From Bryopsis sp. KO-2023 (lineage: Eukaryota > Chlorophyta > Ulvophyceae > Bryopsidales > Bryopsidaceae), in the NCBI GenBank assembly GCA_030272585.1, contig BSYQ01000009.1:4030001-4094000 (forward strand): a DNA stretch of 64,000 nt, given 5' to 3'. Both the position numbers and the translations under genes were made by a program. Below, one piece after another: positions 1 to 11,300 of the stretch. The notes under the pieces are model-generated. The model did not search any database and had not been told where the DNA came from. It was given only the letters and a program-made list of their open reading frames with translations. Each line of letters opens with the position of its first letter. Within the stretch, counting starts at the first letter, position 1.

Positions 1-23
1 GATGAGAAATGGAATTATTACTA

Positions 24-25
24 TT

Positions 26-77
<52 letters not shown>
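24..77. repeat. (TTTA)n microsatellite
   Basis: About thirteen near-perfect TTTA units, grading into TTAA repeats at the right edge. This is simple-sequence DNA with no coding meaning. Confidence 0.95.
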
Positions 78-2115
78 TTAATTATTGGAAAAAAGCATTA
101 CCCGAGGAAACTGCTGTTCCTGGCATCATGGTCCCCCCTCGGACGAACGCTTTTGGACCGGGTTTGTCATCCTCCCCTCTGAAAGATTCGACAAAATCCT
201 CATACAATCTGGCTTCCTCTTCCTTGGCTCGCTGACAGACAAAAAAGTGTGACAGATGCATAAAAAGAGTGAACACCCATTTTCACCAGCACGCAGAATA
301 AAACTTGCACACAGTTCTGCCACATCTCTTTTTCCTCAAGTTGAGAAGAAAAAAAATATCGGGTCTTGTATTGTTTTGGAAAAATTGATCGTTGCAGTTC
401 GGTGGTTTCGGTGGCAAATCTAGTTGTGGCTTATTTTCTTGTTATTGTTTTCGATATCATCGGAATTGAGTTGTTCCACCAATTGAAAATTCAATCAAAA
501 TTCGTTTCAAAAACAGGAGGGGGGGAGGGAATCGTGGCTCACTCTTTTCTTGTCCTCCTCTTTTTCCCGGTGTTTCTGTGACACACAAAAAAAAATGATG
601 CAAATCCTCAGCTACAATAAGCAATGAGTTTTCCGGTAAAGCCATATTTTGAACTGAACATGTGCACTAAGTTAGACCCCAAATATGTATTTGGGTTTGA
701 GAATGAAAGGACATTTTCAAAAAGGAGTTCGTTTCGTTGCTGGTTTCTTTCTGCTTCATTTGAATTCAATTTTAACAGCAACAATAAACTATGGTTTGAT
801 AGAGAGCATTTTCTCGTGGCTGAGCCACGCAACCCAAAATCGACGCACACGATAGAAAAGAAATAAAGCAAAGCAATTCCAAACCTGATATGGGGTCTTT
901 TTTCGCACGACGGCGAAAGACAGATGGTTGTGCATCTCTCGATCAGGCGGTGAGCATTCCTTTTCCCCCGAGCAAAACCAAACCCACCCCTCAACACGAT
1001 AACTTCTTTTTTTTTCAACAGCCGTTCGGTCCGCCCAAAAGACAGCAAACAACCAGCATCAACGGAACCTCCCCCAAAAAAAGTTGCTCACAAGATCGAA
1101 CCACGCCTAACTGCGAAAAAGGACAAAAACCTTCCCCCATGCCCCCTTTCTTTGCGAGTTTTTGATTTCTTAGTGGATGACTCATGTTTCTGTGCGTCCG
1201 CCATACGGGGGATTAACAGCAAACGGACCGATTTTTCCAATTTTCGGGTTTTATCAGTTTCTGGTGTTCTTTTTCAAAGAGTGGCCAACACCCAACGTTT
1301 TTCTTTCTGCAACCTGTCCTCGGCTTCCACGAAAAGCCTTGAATTTCCCGCGTATCCGAGCATTGTGAATCCAGGTGAGCGTTTTGGCTTGTTTTATAAT
1401 CCGCGAGGCTGCCTTCTGCGGGAATGCCCGTTTGTTGCTGTTTCGAGTCTGAAGAAAATGGGTTTTTTTTCGAAATTTGGAGGCAAAGTTGGGGAAAGAG
1501 TCAATCTCGTAGACTCAGTTATCAGGGGGACTCATCCCGTGCTTTTTTCTTGAACAAAAAAAACAAAACACAAGTGGCACAAGTGTGAAAGACATAATCT
1601 CTGCTTCTGGTGCCTTTTCTTCTTACTTCTTTGAAAGGGTTTTTGACGTTGTTGATTCTTCTGCTTGAACATTGATTGATAATTTAAAACTAGTAATAAA
1701 TAATATCCCTGAAAATTGTGAGCAAATATACCCCTGTAAAGATGAAATCGTTCAAAGATTCGATCTCCTACATTTGTACCATCCAGCTGAAAATCAACAG
1801 ATAAAAACCGAAAAATGCCGTTGCCTTGGAAATCACAAGGCTGGGCTCTGGAGATCTGCAAGCAATAAAGATATTCTTTTAAAAAAGAGCTTGACTCCAC
1901 AGTTTTCCTGGACCATTTCCCCCGCCCCTCAACCCCCTGCGTTGCATATTTGGCCGACACATTTTCGAAACCCTTCCGAGATCTTGTGTTTGTTTTTTTT
2001 TCCTTTAAGCAAAACCTTTTTTTTTGTTGCTGGGTGGTGAAGTCCATTGTGTCCAAATTTTTATATTTCTTTTATTAATTTCTGTTGTGTTTTTTTTTTT
2101 TGCTAAATTTGCAGA
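78..2115. other. Spacer and 5' region of the QCR8-like gene
   Basis: No protein family is recognisable on either strand. A good splice donor, CCAG|GTGAGC, lies at 1374/1375, and the acceptor TTTGCAG ends at 2114, one base before the QCR8-like start codon. A non-coding first exon ending at 1374 with a 740-nt leader intron is therefore plausible, but it is inferred from the two sites only. The rest is T-rich spacer. Confidence 0.4.
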
Positions 2116-2998
2116 ATGGGAAAGGTTCCAATTCGTCTCAGGGAGGTGGTTTACACTCTCAGCCCTTTCGAGCAAACCGTTATGAATGGCCTTTGGAAAG
2201 ATGTAGTCCACAAAGTCAGCCATCAGATCCAAGAGGTGCTCTCCTTTCCCCTCCACATTTTTCCTTGCTAATAATATGATTTTCTTAAAAATTTGAATTA
2301 ACAGATCTACATGCACTTATGTGAATCTTTCATTTGTTTGTGGAAGAAGAAAAAAAATTCTTCTTTTGTTTTGTTTTGTGTTTTCTTTTTCGAGGTGGTT
2401 ACACCAGATCCAATCAATCTTTCAATAAAAAAATCTGACAATTATGAATTTCAGTTTCATCCACCACAACTGGATTTCCTCCTCCCCCCCTCTCCAAAGA
2501 AGAAAAAAACACAATATGTGTAAATTTTGAATCGGGAAAATTCGATAAGTGCCCCCTTGTCCACGGCTTTGCTCAAAACCAGACGACAGAAGAAACAGAA
2601 ACAGAAGACACCCCTTTCTGCGTGTGTATTGATTTCTTCTTGTGTTTTTTTTTCCCAATTTTTGCAGAAAGCGTTCGACATCGCAGTGTTTGGAATCCTG
2701 CCTGTGTGGGGAACCATGGCGTAAGTGGCCCGCTTTCCTTATTCCACCCTTTTCCTTATTCCACCCTTTTTCTTTTTCATCCATCCCCTTGTTTTTATTT
2801 TTCCTTCTTGATGCTGAGGCAGGGGACCAGCCAACCTCGCCCCCCCTCCCTTTTTCATGTTTGCTTATCTTTTCTGAATTTTTTTTTGTTGCTGTTAAAA
2901 CATTCAACAAAACGAAACAAAAAAAAACCCGGTGCCCTTGCTGTTGCAGATATGCGAAAGCTTACAAGGAGTCCGAAAAGATGGAGCACCGATACTGA
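2116..2998 (+). CDS. QCR8: Cytochrome bc1 complex subunit 8 (UQCRQ/QCR8-like)
   Basis: This encodes a small single-pass subunit of mitochondrial complex III (ubiquinol-cytochrome c reductase) in the inner membrane. Three exons, 2116-2235, 2668-2720 and 2950-2998, join in phase into 73 residues. The family usually has about 80 to 95. The N-terminal YTLSPFEQ motif matches the SYSLSPFEQ signature of animal UQCRQ. The second exon gives the transmembrane segment ending in PVWGTMA, corresponding to YTWGT in the human protein. A short charged tail, YAKAYKESEKMEHRY, follows. All introns are GT-AG. The start codon lies right after a TTTGCAG acceptor, so a leader intron is likely. The assignment rests on these motifs and on size; no other family fits as well. 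Confidence 0.85.
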
Positions 2999-4112
2999 GG
3001 CGAAATCGCTTTCTGGGAAATGACATTCGTTTCGCTGTATTGTGTGGGTGGGTGTGCTTGCTCGGGCTTTCTATGTTATGATGACTGACATGTAACGAAT
3101 CGCCCCCTCGCTATATCAACAAGCTGACAAACGAAATGAGGGAAACATTCATCAATCAAATGACAATCCATGCACTAGGGAAAAAAAACAAAAGCCTGTT
3201 GAAGAAAGTTCGGCAGAATCGAATATCAATTTCCTTGATCGTGCAAAGGAAAGTGTGAAATTTTGCTTTGGCTGCCACATAGCTTCTTCGGTTGAAGTGT
3301 TTAGTCGAAAGGGGCAAGATGAGGCCTCCATACTCAGCATGGGTATTTCCAGTGGAGGCTAATTTTGGAAATACTTGAGGATGCTTTTTCTCGTGTTGCG
3401 ATTCGCAAACCACCAAGCACACATACAGGTCTTCTCTGTCCGGTTCACTTGAAAGGATAAGGCCAGGTCGATTTAACTAGTTTCGGTTAACATTTTATGA
3501 AAAATCGAGGCAGCGTCAGCAGAAACGACTGAATAAATCGACCCGGCCCAACACACAGAGAGCAAAAAACAAAAGTGATTTGTGGGTTCTAACTCATTGA
3601 CCCTAGCCACTCACACACTGTCCAAACATGCAGAGTTTCCAGGCAAAGCCAATGTAACATATTGTTGCTTGTTCGATTTCCCTGTGTGTCTGCACCGCTC
3701 CACACCACCTTAAAAAAAAGATTTCCTCTATTAAAAAAAAATGGCAACCCCCTGCCTCCAAATCCCTCAGTAAGAACAATTCTATTTTAATATCTCAAAA
3801 CGCCCACACAAAATGTAGATTGATTTTTTGCCACGATTGCCAGCGGCAAAAACCTCACAATTATTTTCCAATCATCGAAAGGACCATATTATGGAAAACT
3901 AACTCCTCTCCCCCCCTTGAGATTTTTTTTTCTTCAAAAAAAAAAAATGCAAGGAAAATCCCGTTTCCGCCCCGTAAAAACCCTCATTCGATCGACCAAA
4001 ACAAAATTCTCCATCAAACCATAAACGCATTGCATCACTGGTGAATATCGATTTTCCAACTCTTTCCTCCCCACCACCCCCAAACACCCCGGACTGACAC
4101 TCATTCCTCCCT
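2999..4112. other. Convergent spacer between QCR8-like and eIF4E genes
   Basis: The two flanking genes point towards each other, so this stretch holds both 3' ends. I see no recognisable coding segment. From about 3700 it becomes A- and C-rich with short homopolymers. Confidence 0.6.
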
Positions 4113-5300
4113 TTACACCACATACAAATCGGCAACCCTCGACGACTGGGCGATTTTCCTGGCATCGGAGTGCGCCAAATAGCTGATCTTTTCGGTGACG
4201 GCCAACCCCATGATGTGTTTCAGCTGCCTCCCCATGCTCTGCTGGAGGGATTTTTTGTTCGCGGAGCTGGTCCACAGACACACCCTATTTCCTTTGTTTC
4301 GAATGTTGCACACCACTCCACACACATCATCCATGTCGTCGAACATCTCCCCGATGCATGCAAGCATCGCATCCAGCCAGCCGTCGTTCAGCATTCGATC
4401 GCCTCCGGATTTCGGAATATTGATCGTCCACCGGCCTCCGTTTTCGCATTTCGGGTCTTCCCATGTGGGGGATATTCCTAACCACAAAAGGAAAAAAAAA
4501 AATAAAAATTGAAGTCGGTTGCTTTTTTTCTTTCCCCCTTCTTTTGATGTTTCGGTGTCGCTGCTTTCTTACCTTTGATCATTTTCACATGTAGCTTTTC
4601 CTTTCGATTCGACAGAACTTTTTTCGAGTTTGTGAAGGCAAAGGATCGAATCCAAAAACAAGAAAATACAGATTGATGCACTAAATTCTGGTGGCCATGG
4701 TGCCCAGTCAGTCTTCCTTCACTGAAACTAAAAACCACGAACTGTGGATGTTGCTATGTACGTATGTTTCGTATGAAAAAAGAGAGAAAAAATAAAATAA
4801 AAATGTTTTCCACTGCTCAAAACCGACTCCACTCCAACACCCCATTCTGCTTCAAACATTTGCAGTTCTTTTGCCAAGGGATATTCAAGGATGCATGCAA
4901 AATGATGAATGAAAAAAATCGCACAACAAATCCAGATCCCTCGATCGAATCCTATTTTTCACAATTTTTCGACAACTTTTTGCATCCACCACCAACAGAA
5001 GCCCCACCAAATTAAAAAAAATGTTCAACCAAGCAACTCACCTCCCTTGAAGAGGTGAATATCACAGTTGGGTCGCAACATACTGGGCAGGGCTATGTTA
5101 TGCTGGATACACCAAAAGTCTTCCACGGTTTCGAACGTATAGATTTTCCTCAGTGTTTCTCCGAAATTGTCCATCTTTTGTTTGTTGCTGGGGTTGTCGA
5201 ACCACAACGTCCAGCTCTGCCCCAAGGGATGCTTTTTCATCGCAGGACGGGCGTGACCCTCGTGGGATGTTTCTTGGTTATCCATTGCGGCGCCACTCAT
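4113..5300 (-). CDS. EIF4E: Translation initiation factor eIF4E family protein
   Basis: A cap-binding protein that recruits mRNA to the ribosome through eIF4G. Two exons, 5300-5042 and 4477-4113, are joined at a GTGAGT/TTAG intron with matching phase and give 207 residues, the usual eIF4E length. The start is the ATG at 5300, which places HPL at residues 24-26. Visible family marks are W30 and W33, the VEDFW helix that contacts eIF4G (59-63), PTWED with the second cap-stacking Trp (W92) and the guanine-binding Glu (E93), GGRW (100-103), IGEMFDD (128-134), DVCG (137-140) and W155. Ungapped counting back from VEDFW puts Phe46 where human eIF4E1 has Trp56, the first cap-stacking residue. That pattern (Trp at 43, non-Trp at 56) resembles class III eIF4Es. 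An LTR element sits about 430 bp upstream. Confidence 0.92.
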
Positions 5301-5730
5301 TTTGGGAATTCGGCTCGCGAATAACGACAAGAGGACACGGAAGGGAGGACGCTTGGGTTCGAGTTTGGAGCTGGTGTGTTTGGGTGGTGTCGAAAAATCA
5401 GTGTCGATTTGCCCCAATTCGGTTTCGCCAGTCCAAACATATTTGATTATTATTTCGCACGTCAGCGTGACATGTACTTTTTGTGTGTGTTGAGCGAGGT
5501 GCACGACAAAAGAGAGGATTCCCTTCCCAGAAGCGATTTAATGGCGAAAAAGTGAGCAAAACGGGAACCAATTCCTTGAGTGGAATGGAGAAGAGTTGTG
5601 ATTACTCAACTCGAAAGGGAAAATCAACTTGTGCAAGCTGATCATAGCTCCACTCAAGTATACATGTTGCACTTGTGTTCCAACCGGCTGAGAGCGACGG
5701 TTTTCAGCGCTCAGCCGGTTTTCAAAGTGG
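5301..5730 (-). promoter_or_regulatory. eIF4E upstream region with hairpin
   Basis: This is the native upstream flank of the eIF4E gene as far as the LTR insertion at 5731. It contains one strong inverted repeat at 5682-5720 and no recognisable coding segment. Confidence 0.4.
5682..5720. repeat. Imperfect inverted repeat (hairpin)
   Basis: The left arm AACCGGCTGAGAGCG and the right arm CGCTCAGCCGGTT pair over about 13 bp with a small bulge and a short loop. It lies 10 bp from the target duplication of the LTR element and about 390 bp upstream of the eIF4E start. Confidence 0.7.
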
Positions 5731-5734
5731 GAGG

Positions 5735-5950
5735 TGTTGTGATTGTGGAACTGGTGTCCTGTGAGATGAGGGCATCTGTTTATTTAAGGAGACGATTGTG
5801 CCCCAATGGGGAAAGTAAGGGGATCTGTGAATGACTCACTGTAGAGTTAGATCTGGTGAAAGGATATTGTTATAAGGTTGGAAGGCGGCTATGTTTTTTT
5901 GTGACGTTGTTGTAAGACTTTCGTGGATAGTTTCAGTGCCCTTGTCAACA
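5735..5950 (+). repeat. 5' LTR of element 1
   Basis: 216 bp, starting TGTTG and ending CAACA. It reads as identical to the copy at 11426-11641. A TATTTAA box near 5780 could serve as promoter. Its last base is the A of the Gag start codon. Confidence 0.95.
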
Positions 5951-8382
5951 TGGTTTCGGAGCGAGGACGGAGCCGTAGGCTCCAAGGCTTGACGTTGCTC
6001 TACTTCCTGATCTGGTTATCGATGACGGCGGAAGCAGAAGGTAAGACTGGCCTGCCCCAAAGAGCCACTGCGTTGTCGTCGCGTGACAGGCGGCGGCTGT
6101 GGCGTGTGTGCAGGCTGGGGCAGGACCGGTCTGAAAAGGAAAAAAAGGAAAGGCACCAGTTGGTGGGACACAGGGTTGAGACAAGGAGGAAAGGGAAACA
6201 AAAAAAAGGGGAAGTGAGGGCCAGTGGGTTTTTTGCAGTGTCGAATAAGAACAGTGGTTGTTCTAAAGTGGGATTGAAGGACAGCGGGTTTTTTGAAGGT
6301 TTTTCGAAAGTAGCAGAAGGTGGCAGTGGTTTTTCGAACGTGGCAGAAGGTTTTTCGAACGTGGCAGAAGGTGGCAGTGGTGGTTCGAAAATGGCAGAAG
6401 GTGACGGTGCTTTTTTAGAAGTGCTCGGAAGGGAAAGCGGTTTGGGTGAACGCGTGGGTTGTTTTTTGAGGGAGTTTGCCGACAGAGAATGGTGTAGGGT
6501 GGGTTTTTTAAGGTTGTTGAATAGTAGGCTGGTGCGTCGTTCGTTCTTGGGTCGTATGGGTTTTTTAGCGACACGCGGAAGCATTTTTTATGTCCGCGAC
6601 GAAAAAAACGAAACTGTTCGTCACCAGAGGTGGAGCGCAGAGTTAAGCGAGTGGCTTATTCCGTATTCAGAGTCGATGGGGGAAAGTTTAAGCGACAAAG
6701 TTAAACTGTTGTTGAAACATATCGTTCCAACGTCGCCTACAGGGCGCATGATTTTTGCCAAGGTGACCGCTATTATGGCTTCTCGCGTTATGGAACCAGC
6801 CGGCAGTACAGACGGGAAGGGGGTTAAAAAAATGGCTAAGGACGCCGAGGAAACCTTAAAGTGGAGTGAGATTAAACAGTTTCTCGACGATTTGTTACCT
6901 TCTAAATCGGCTCGACACCCTGAGATGGTGTTAAAGTCTTTAAAAAAGGAAAAAGAAGAGAATTTATTAGACTTTGTTAACCGTTTTAAAATCATCGCTG
7001 GGGATTTCGATGAGGTGACCGAAGAGGCCAAGTTAAGGATACTCTTGAAACAACTCCCATCAAATGTCAAATACTCGTTGGCTAACGAGGATATTTCGAA
7101 GGTCACGCTTGAATCGGTAGTGACGGTCGTACGCCGTTATGTGGATTGGTTTTTAACCGATCCCACGACCGTATCTCTCAAGGGACCAGACCTTATGGAT
7201 GTCGACTCGTTGGAGGTTGCGACTGTACAGTCGGCTCCCGAGGTAGTGGCGTACGGGCAAACAAAAAAAGTGTTGGAAGGGAATAAGATTTTGTTTCGGA
7301 ATATCGACGGCCCTCGATCGTTATTAGTCGCTTGGAAAATGTTAGTCAAGACGAGTGGATCGTATCGAAACGAGAGTACGACGTATCTTCAGAAAATAGA
7401 ATCGGACGTTTGTCAGGTGGTTGACGATGAGGTGGACAGTGGATTGCGGTACGTGTTTGGAACCGCGGTGGAATCGCACGTCGATTGGAAGGAACCCTCG
7501 GACGAGGAGTACTATGACGCAAGAGAGGAGTCATTGCATAGTAGTGGGTCAGAGGCGCTCGATCGGGGGAAAAGTGTGACGACAAGTACGCGTTTACGTA
7601 CTATCGCTCCAGCAGGGGAGCCGCCGATCCACTGTACTCACGTGAACCAAAAAAAAAGTTCGTTACACATCCCAGTGTATCTCGGAGGCGCACGTATCTC
7701 TGCACTCATCGACACTGGCGCCACACATTCGTTCGTACAGGCGTCGCTTCTGGAGAAGCTCAAATTGAACGATTATGTGGTCCCGTGTCAGCGCCAGGTT
7801 ATTTTTGGGAACGGCGACATGGAGCCACTCCAAGGATTGCTCTACGCGAGCTTGACAGTTGGCGATTTCCGCGACGAGGAAGTGAACGTGCCCTTGTACG
7901 TACTGAAAGGGAAAGGCCCGATGTTAATCCTCGGCTTTCCCTTTCTCGAGCAGCATGGGTTCACGGTGGACTGCTCGGGCCGCACGTTAACGCGGAAAGT
8001 GCGATCCGCCATTCGATGTGATGTGATGCAGAATGGCGTCCGACCGCTGCCACTCGACCTGGGTGCGGCGCAGACGATCTCGGTACATCCTTTGACGAGA
8101 ACCACGATTCCGACTACGTTTGTGCCCGAGTGGGATGCGCACAAACGCGCCAGCCACGTGATTACCAAGGTGTCGTCCTCCCTCGCCGCTTCGCATGGAT
8201 TGGAGGTTCTCTCAGCGACGTTCGACGACTTTAATCGTCTGCAAGTAGTCGTTCGTCACTGTGGATTCGGCTCTTTGGTCTTACATGCGCATCAACCGTT
8301 CGCGACTGTGACGCATTGGTTTGAGGATGACGTCGCCGGTACTGGGTCAAAAAACGACAATCTCCCCAGGGAACGTCGTTGA
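5950..8382 (+). CDS. Gag-protease polyprotein of element 1
   Basis: An uninterrupted frame of about 810 residues. The first ATG uses the last LTR base plus TG of the primer-binding site, so the product begins MVSER. A hydrophobic stretch follows (LTLLYFLIWLSM), then a basic region and a Gly/Ser-rich section with repeated SNVAEG units near 6290-6400. A retrotransposon Gag-like helical domain lies at about 6840-7150, ending RRYVDWF. An aspartic protease with the DTGATHSFV active-site motif starts at 7711. No CCHC zinc knuckle is evident. The frame ends where the RT frame begins, with a 4-base overlap, so the second product probably needs frameshifting or reinitiation. Confidence 0.88.
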   Translation: MVSERGRSRRLQGLTLLYFLIWLSMTAEAEGKTGLPQRATALSSRDRRRLWRVCRLGQDRSEKEKKERHQLVGHRVETRRKGKQKKGEVRASGFFAVSNKNSGCSKVGLKDSGFFEGFSKVAEGGSGFSNVAEGFSNVAEGGSGGSKMAEGDGAFLEVLGRESGLGERVGCFLREFADREWCRVGFLRLLNSRLVRRSFLGRMGFLATRGSIFYVRDEKNETVRHQRWSAELSEWLIPYSESMGESLSDKVKLLLKHIVPTSPTGRMIFAKVTAIMASRVMEPAGSTDGKGVKKMAKDAEETLKWSEIKQFLDDLLPSKSARHPEMVLKSLKKEKEENLLDFVNRFKIIAGDFDEVTEEAKLRILLKQLPSNVKYSLANEDISKVTLESVVTVVRRYVDWFLTDPTTVSLKGPDLMDVDSLEVATVQSAPEVVAYGQTKKVLEGNKILFRNIDGPRSLLVAWKMLVKTSGSYRNESTTYLQKIESDVCQVVDDEVDSGLRYVFGTAVESHVDWKEPSDEEYYDAREESLHSSGSEALDRGKSVTTSTRLRTIAPAGEPPIHCTHVNQKKSSLHIPVYLGGARISALIDTGATHSFVQASLLEKLKLNDYVVPCQRQVIFGNGDMEPLQGLLYASLTVGDFRDEEVNVPLYVLKGKGPMLILGFPFLEQHGFTVDCSGRTLTRKVRSAIRCDVMQNGVRPLPLDLGAAQTISVHPLTRTTIPTTFVPEWDAHKRASHVITKVSSSLAASHGLEVLSATFDDFNRLQVVVRHCGFGSLVLHAHQPFATVTHWFEDDVAGTGSKNDNLPRERR

Positions 8383-11300
8383 CGTTTTCTGGGGATGTGG
8401 GAGATACACCAGTGGAGGAAACGATTTTGACATTACAGGAAATTCCGGCTTATTTGCCTTATTATCGACATGGTCGTTTGGTTGTTCCGACGAATCGCAG
8501 TTGGGTTGTTGAACCGTTTGGGATTAAAGGGTTAACTGTTTCGATGAAATTTCCTGTAAACAGTGTTTGGGATTGGACGGACGGTTTTCCAGGTCGGGGA
8601 GTTTTTTTTCGAAGTAAATTTGACGGGGTTCGTTTGTGGGGTTTTTTGGATAATCGTTCTCAGACGCCGGCGCAAGTCACCCAACGTATGACGTTGTGCT
8701 CTTGTCGTTCGAATCTCACTCATCTTAGATTACCTGACGGGGACCTTTTCCCTATCCCACATCGGTTACAGGCCCCTCCAGTTAGCGCAGGGAAGGGTTT
8801 AGGAGATTCACAGGAGGGTTTAGGGGATTCACAGGTGCAAGTACATCAGTCGGACTTGGGGGATTCACATCGTCACGTGCAACCTTCTTTTTTGTCGGGT
8901 GATTCAGTTATCCAACGGCCAGTACTTGATCAGGCAGGGTCATCTACTGGCACTCGTTTACCTACGATTCTAGAAGAAGCCTCCCCCAGGGAGCAAGATC
9001 AGTCGGGTCACTTCGAATTACAGGCCAATTATTCGGGTAAAGATACGAATACAGGGGACCGTTCACAGGCATTGATTAAGTCGTTTCCGGGTTTCTTTAC
9101 GTCAGTTTTGGGAAGGTGCAAACACTATACGATGCCACCGATACCGTTCAAGCATCCCCCGCCACCCAAAAGACAGTTAAAAAGTCTTATGAGTGGACCG
9201 GAAGAGGAGAGACAGTGGGCTCTAGAATGCGAACGATTGGTGGAAGCGGGAGTTTTACGTGAACGAGATACGGAACCACATTATGTAGTTCCAGTTTTTG
9301 GAGTTCCCAAACGTAATCCAAATGAAACAAGATGGGTATTAGATTTCAGACATCTCAACTCTTGCGTGTGGGGACAACCGTGTCGAACGAGTCCGTTAGA
9401 GTTCAACCTTGCGGGAATAAAAAAGTTTAAGGTCGCTTCTTCGTTAGATATGCGGGATGCGTATTACCACGTGGGAATGGACCGTTCGGCGGGAGATTAT
9501 ATGTCAGTACGGAGTGGGGATCGGTATTTCAGTTTTACGCGTCTTCCGCAAGGTTACCTCAATTCATCCTTTGAATTTTCAAGGGCGATGAGGAAAACAT
9601 TGGTGAAAATACAACGGGAAATCACGTCGCAGCTCGCGTGGTACTTGGATGACCTTATTCTCTTATCACGGTCAACTGACGAGCACACTAGAGATTTGAG
9701 GATTGTGTGTGAGATGATGTCCAATGACGGGTGGACGGCTAGGGCGGATAAGTGTGAATTTTATCGTGATCATCTTCCTTTTTTGGGGGTTTCAGTTGAG
9801 AGAAACGGATTGGTACCGAGTGATAAAGTACTATTGCAAGTAGAAGATATGCCTATGCCGGTGACGAAACAAGGATGGCGTAAAATCAAGGGGTGGTTTT
9901 TGCCTATCGCTAAGTTTGTGTGGGAGGGCAGGCTAGCTCAGGAAAAAATGATCTCGGCGGAACGAACGGGGAAAGAAAGTGATTGGCGAGAGTTTCTACG
10001 GCACTTACAAGAGCACACTATACGGTGCCACCATTTACCGGACAGTGGGCGGTTCGTGATTGGAGTAGATGCTTCACAGGTTGGTTGGGGTGGATACCTT
10101 ATACGGGGTAAAGAGGTGATAAGGTGCATATCGGGTGTTTGGGGAAAGAAGGACCGGCATCGATTATCCAATGATTTAGAGATGGAAGCTCTTGTGAGGG
10201 CCTTGAGATACTTCCAGATGTTTACGTTTGGGTCAGAGGTGGTGGTATTAACGGATAATGGGGCCGTAGCGAGCGTGGCCAACTGGGATAACGCAAGTCC
10301 GTATGTGAAAAGGAGGTTGGATGAATTATTACGAGTGTGTCCTCAGATAAAATTCATACCAGGGAAAACAAACATACTGCCCGACTTCTTATCCAGGTGT
10401 GATTTCCTGTGGAGTCCAGAAGAGGAGAGTCCAGGAAACTTACGGTCAACGACAGTGAAGGAGGTATTACCACACAAGGGGTCGATGTCTGATTGGGAAT
10501 GGGCGCATGCAGGGCATGTGGGGGTGGCAGCGACCTGGCATCGGGTGAAAGAGTGGAAGTTACCTTTTACGAAGGCCGATGTTAGGGAAAGAGTGCGTCA
10601 GTGTGTCCCATGTCAGGTGTTTCAAAAACGACCACCTGCTGGGCTTTTCCAAAAACACTTTGTGGGTAAACATCCAGGCGATATCGTCAGCTTGGATTTC
10701 ATAGGTCCGCTGGAAGGAGGAAAGAAACGTTATATATTGGTCATGTGTGATCATCTAACGAGGCGTTGCAGAGCGATGGCTACTGGACGAGCTACTTCGA
10801 AGGAGGTGATTACGGGTCTGCGAAATTGGATAGGGGAACTGGGGGTGATAAACACGATTGTGACAGACAACGCGTCATATTTTTCGTCGGCGGATTTGGG
10901 TAGATTTTGTATCGCCCATGATATTCGACGGGAGTTTGTTCCGCCGTACTTACACCGTGCAAACGGAGTAATAGAACGTGCGAACCAGACACTCTTGTTT
11001 CGTTTGCGAAAAATGTTAATAGACAACCCAAATTTGACCTGGGTTGATTTGGTTGGAAGAGCGGTGGAGGCGATGGAAACGACGTACTGCAGAATGACAG
11101 GATTCACTCCCAGTGCGTTGTGGGGTCAGGGTCGAAAAGGTTGGGCTTTGGCGGTCCAGCGTTCGAACTCAGAAATGGATAGAGTCAATCAGGGACGATC
11201 TGATAGACCGATTGATCGTCGATTGCGACCTTCTGCCAAGGTATGGGTGTATGATCTTTCGCGAGAAGAAAGGTCGCAGAACAAATTTTTACCTTTCTGG

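Noticed and set aside
5682-5720. Hairpin near element 1 considered as an intrinsic terminator or attachment site
   Set aside because: The genome is eukaryotic and the hairpin lies outside the element's target duplication; it is kept only as a repeat.
6000-6584. Long minus-strand frames inside element 1 Gag
   Set aside because: They are shadows of the Gag frame, with Pro/Ser-rich strings opposite Gly/Ser repeats.
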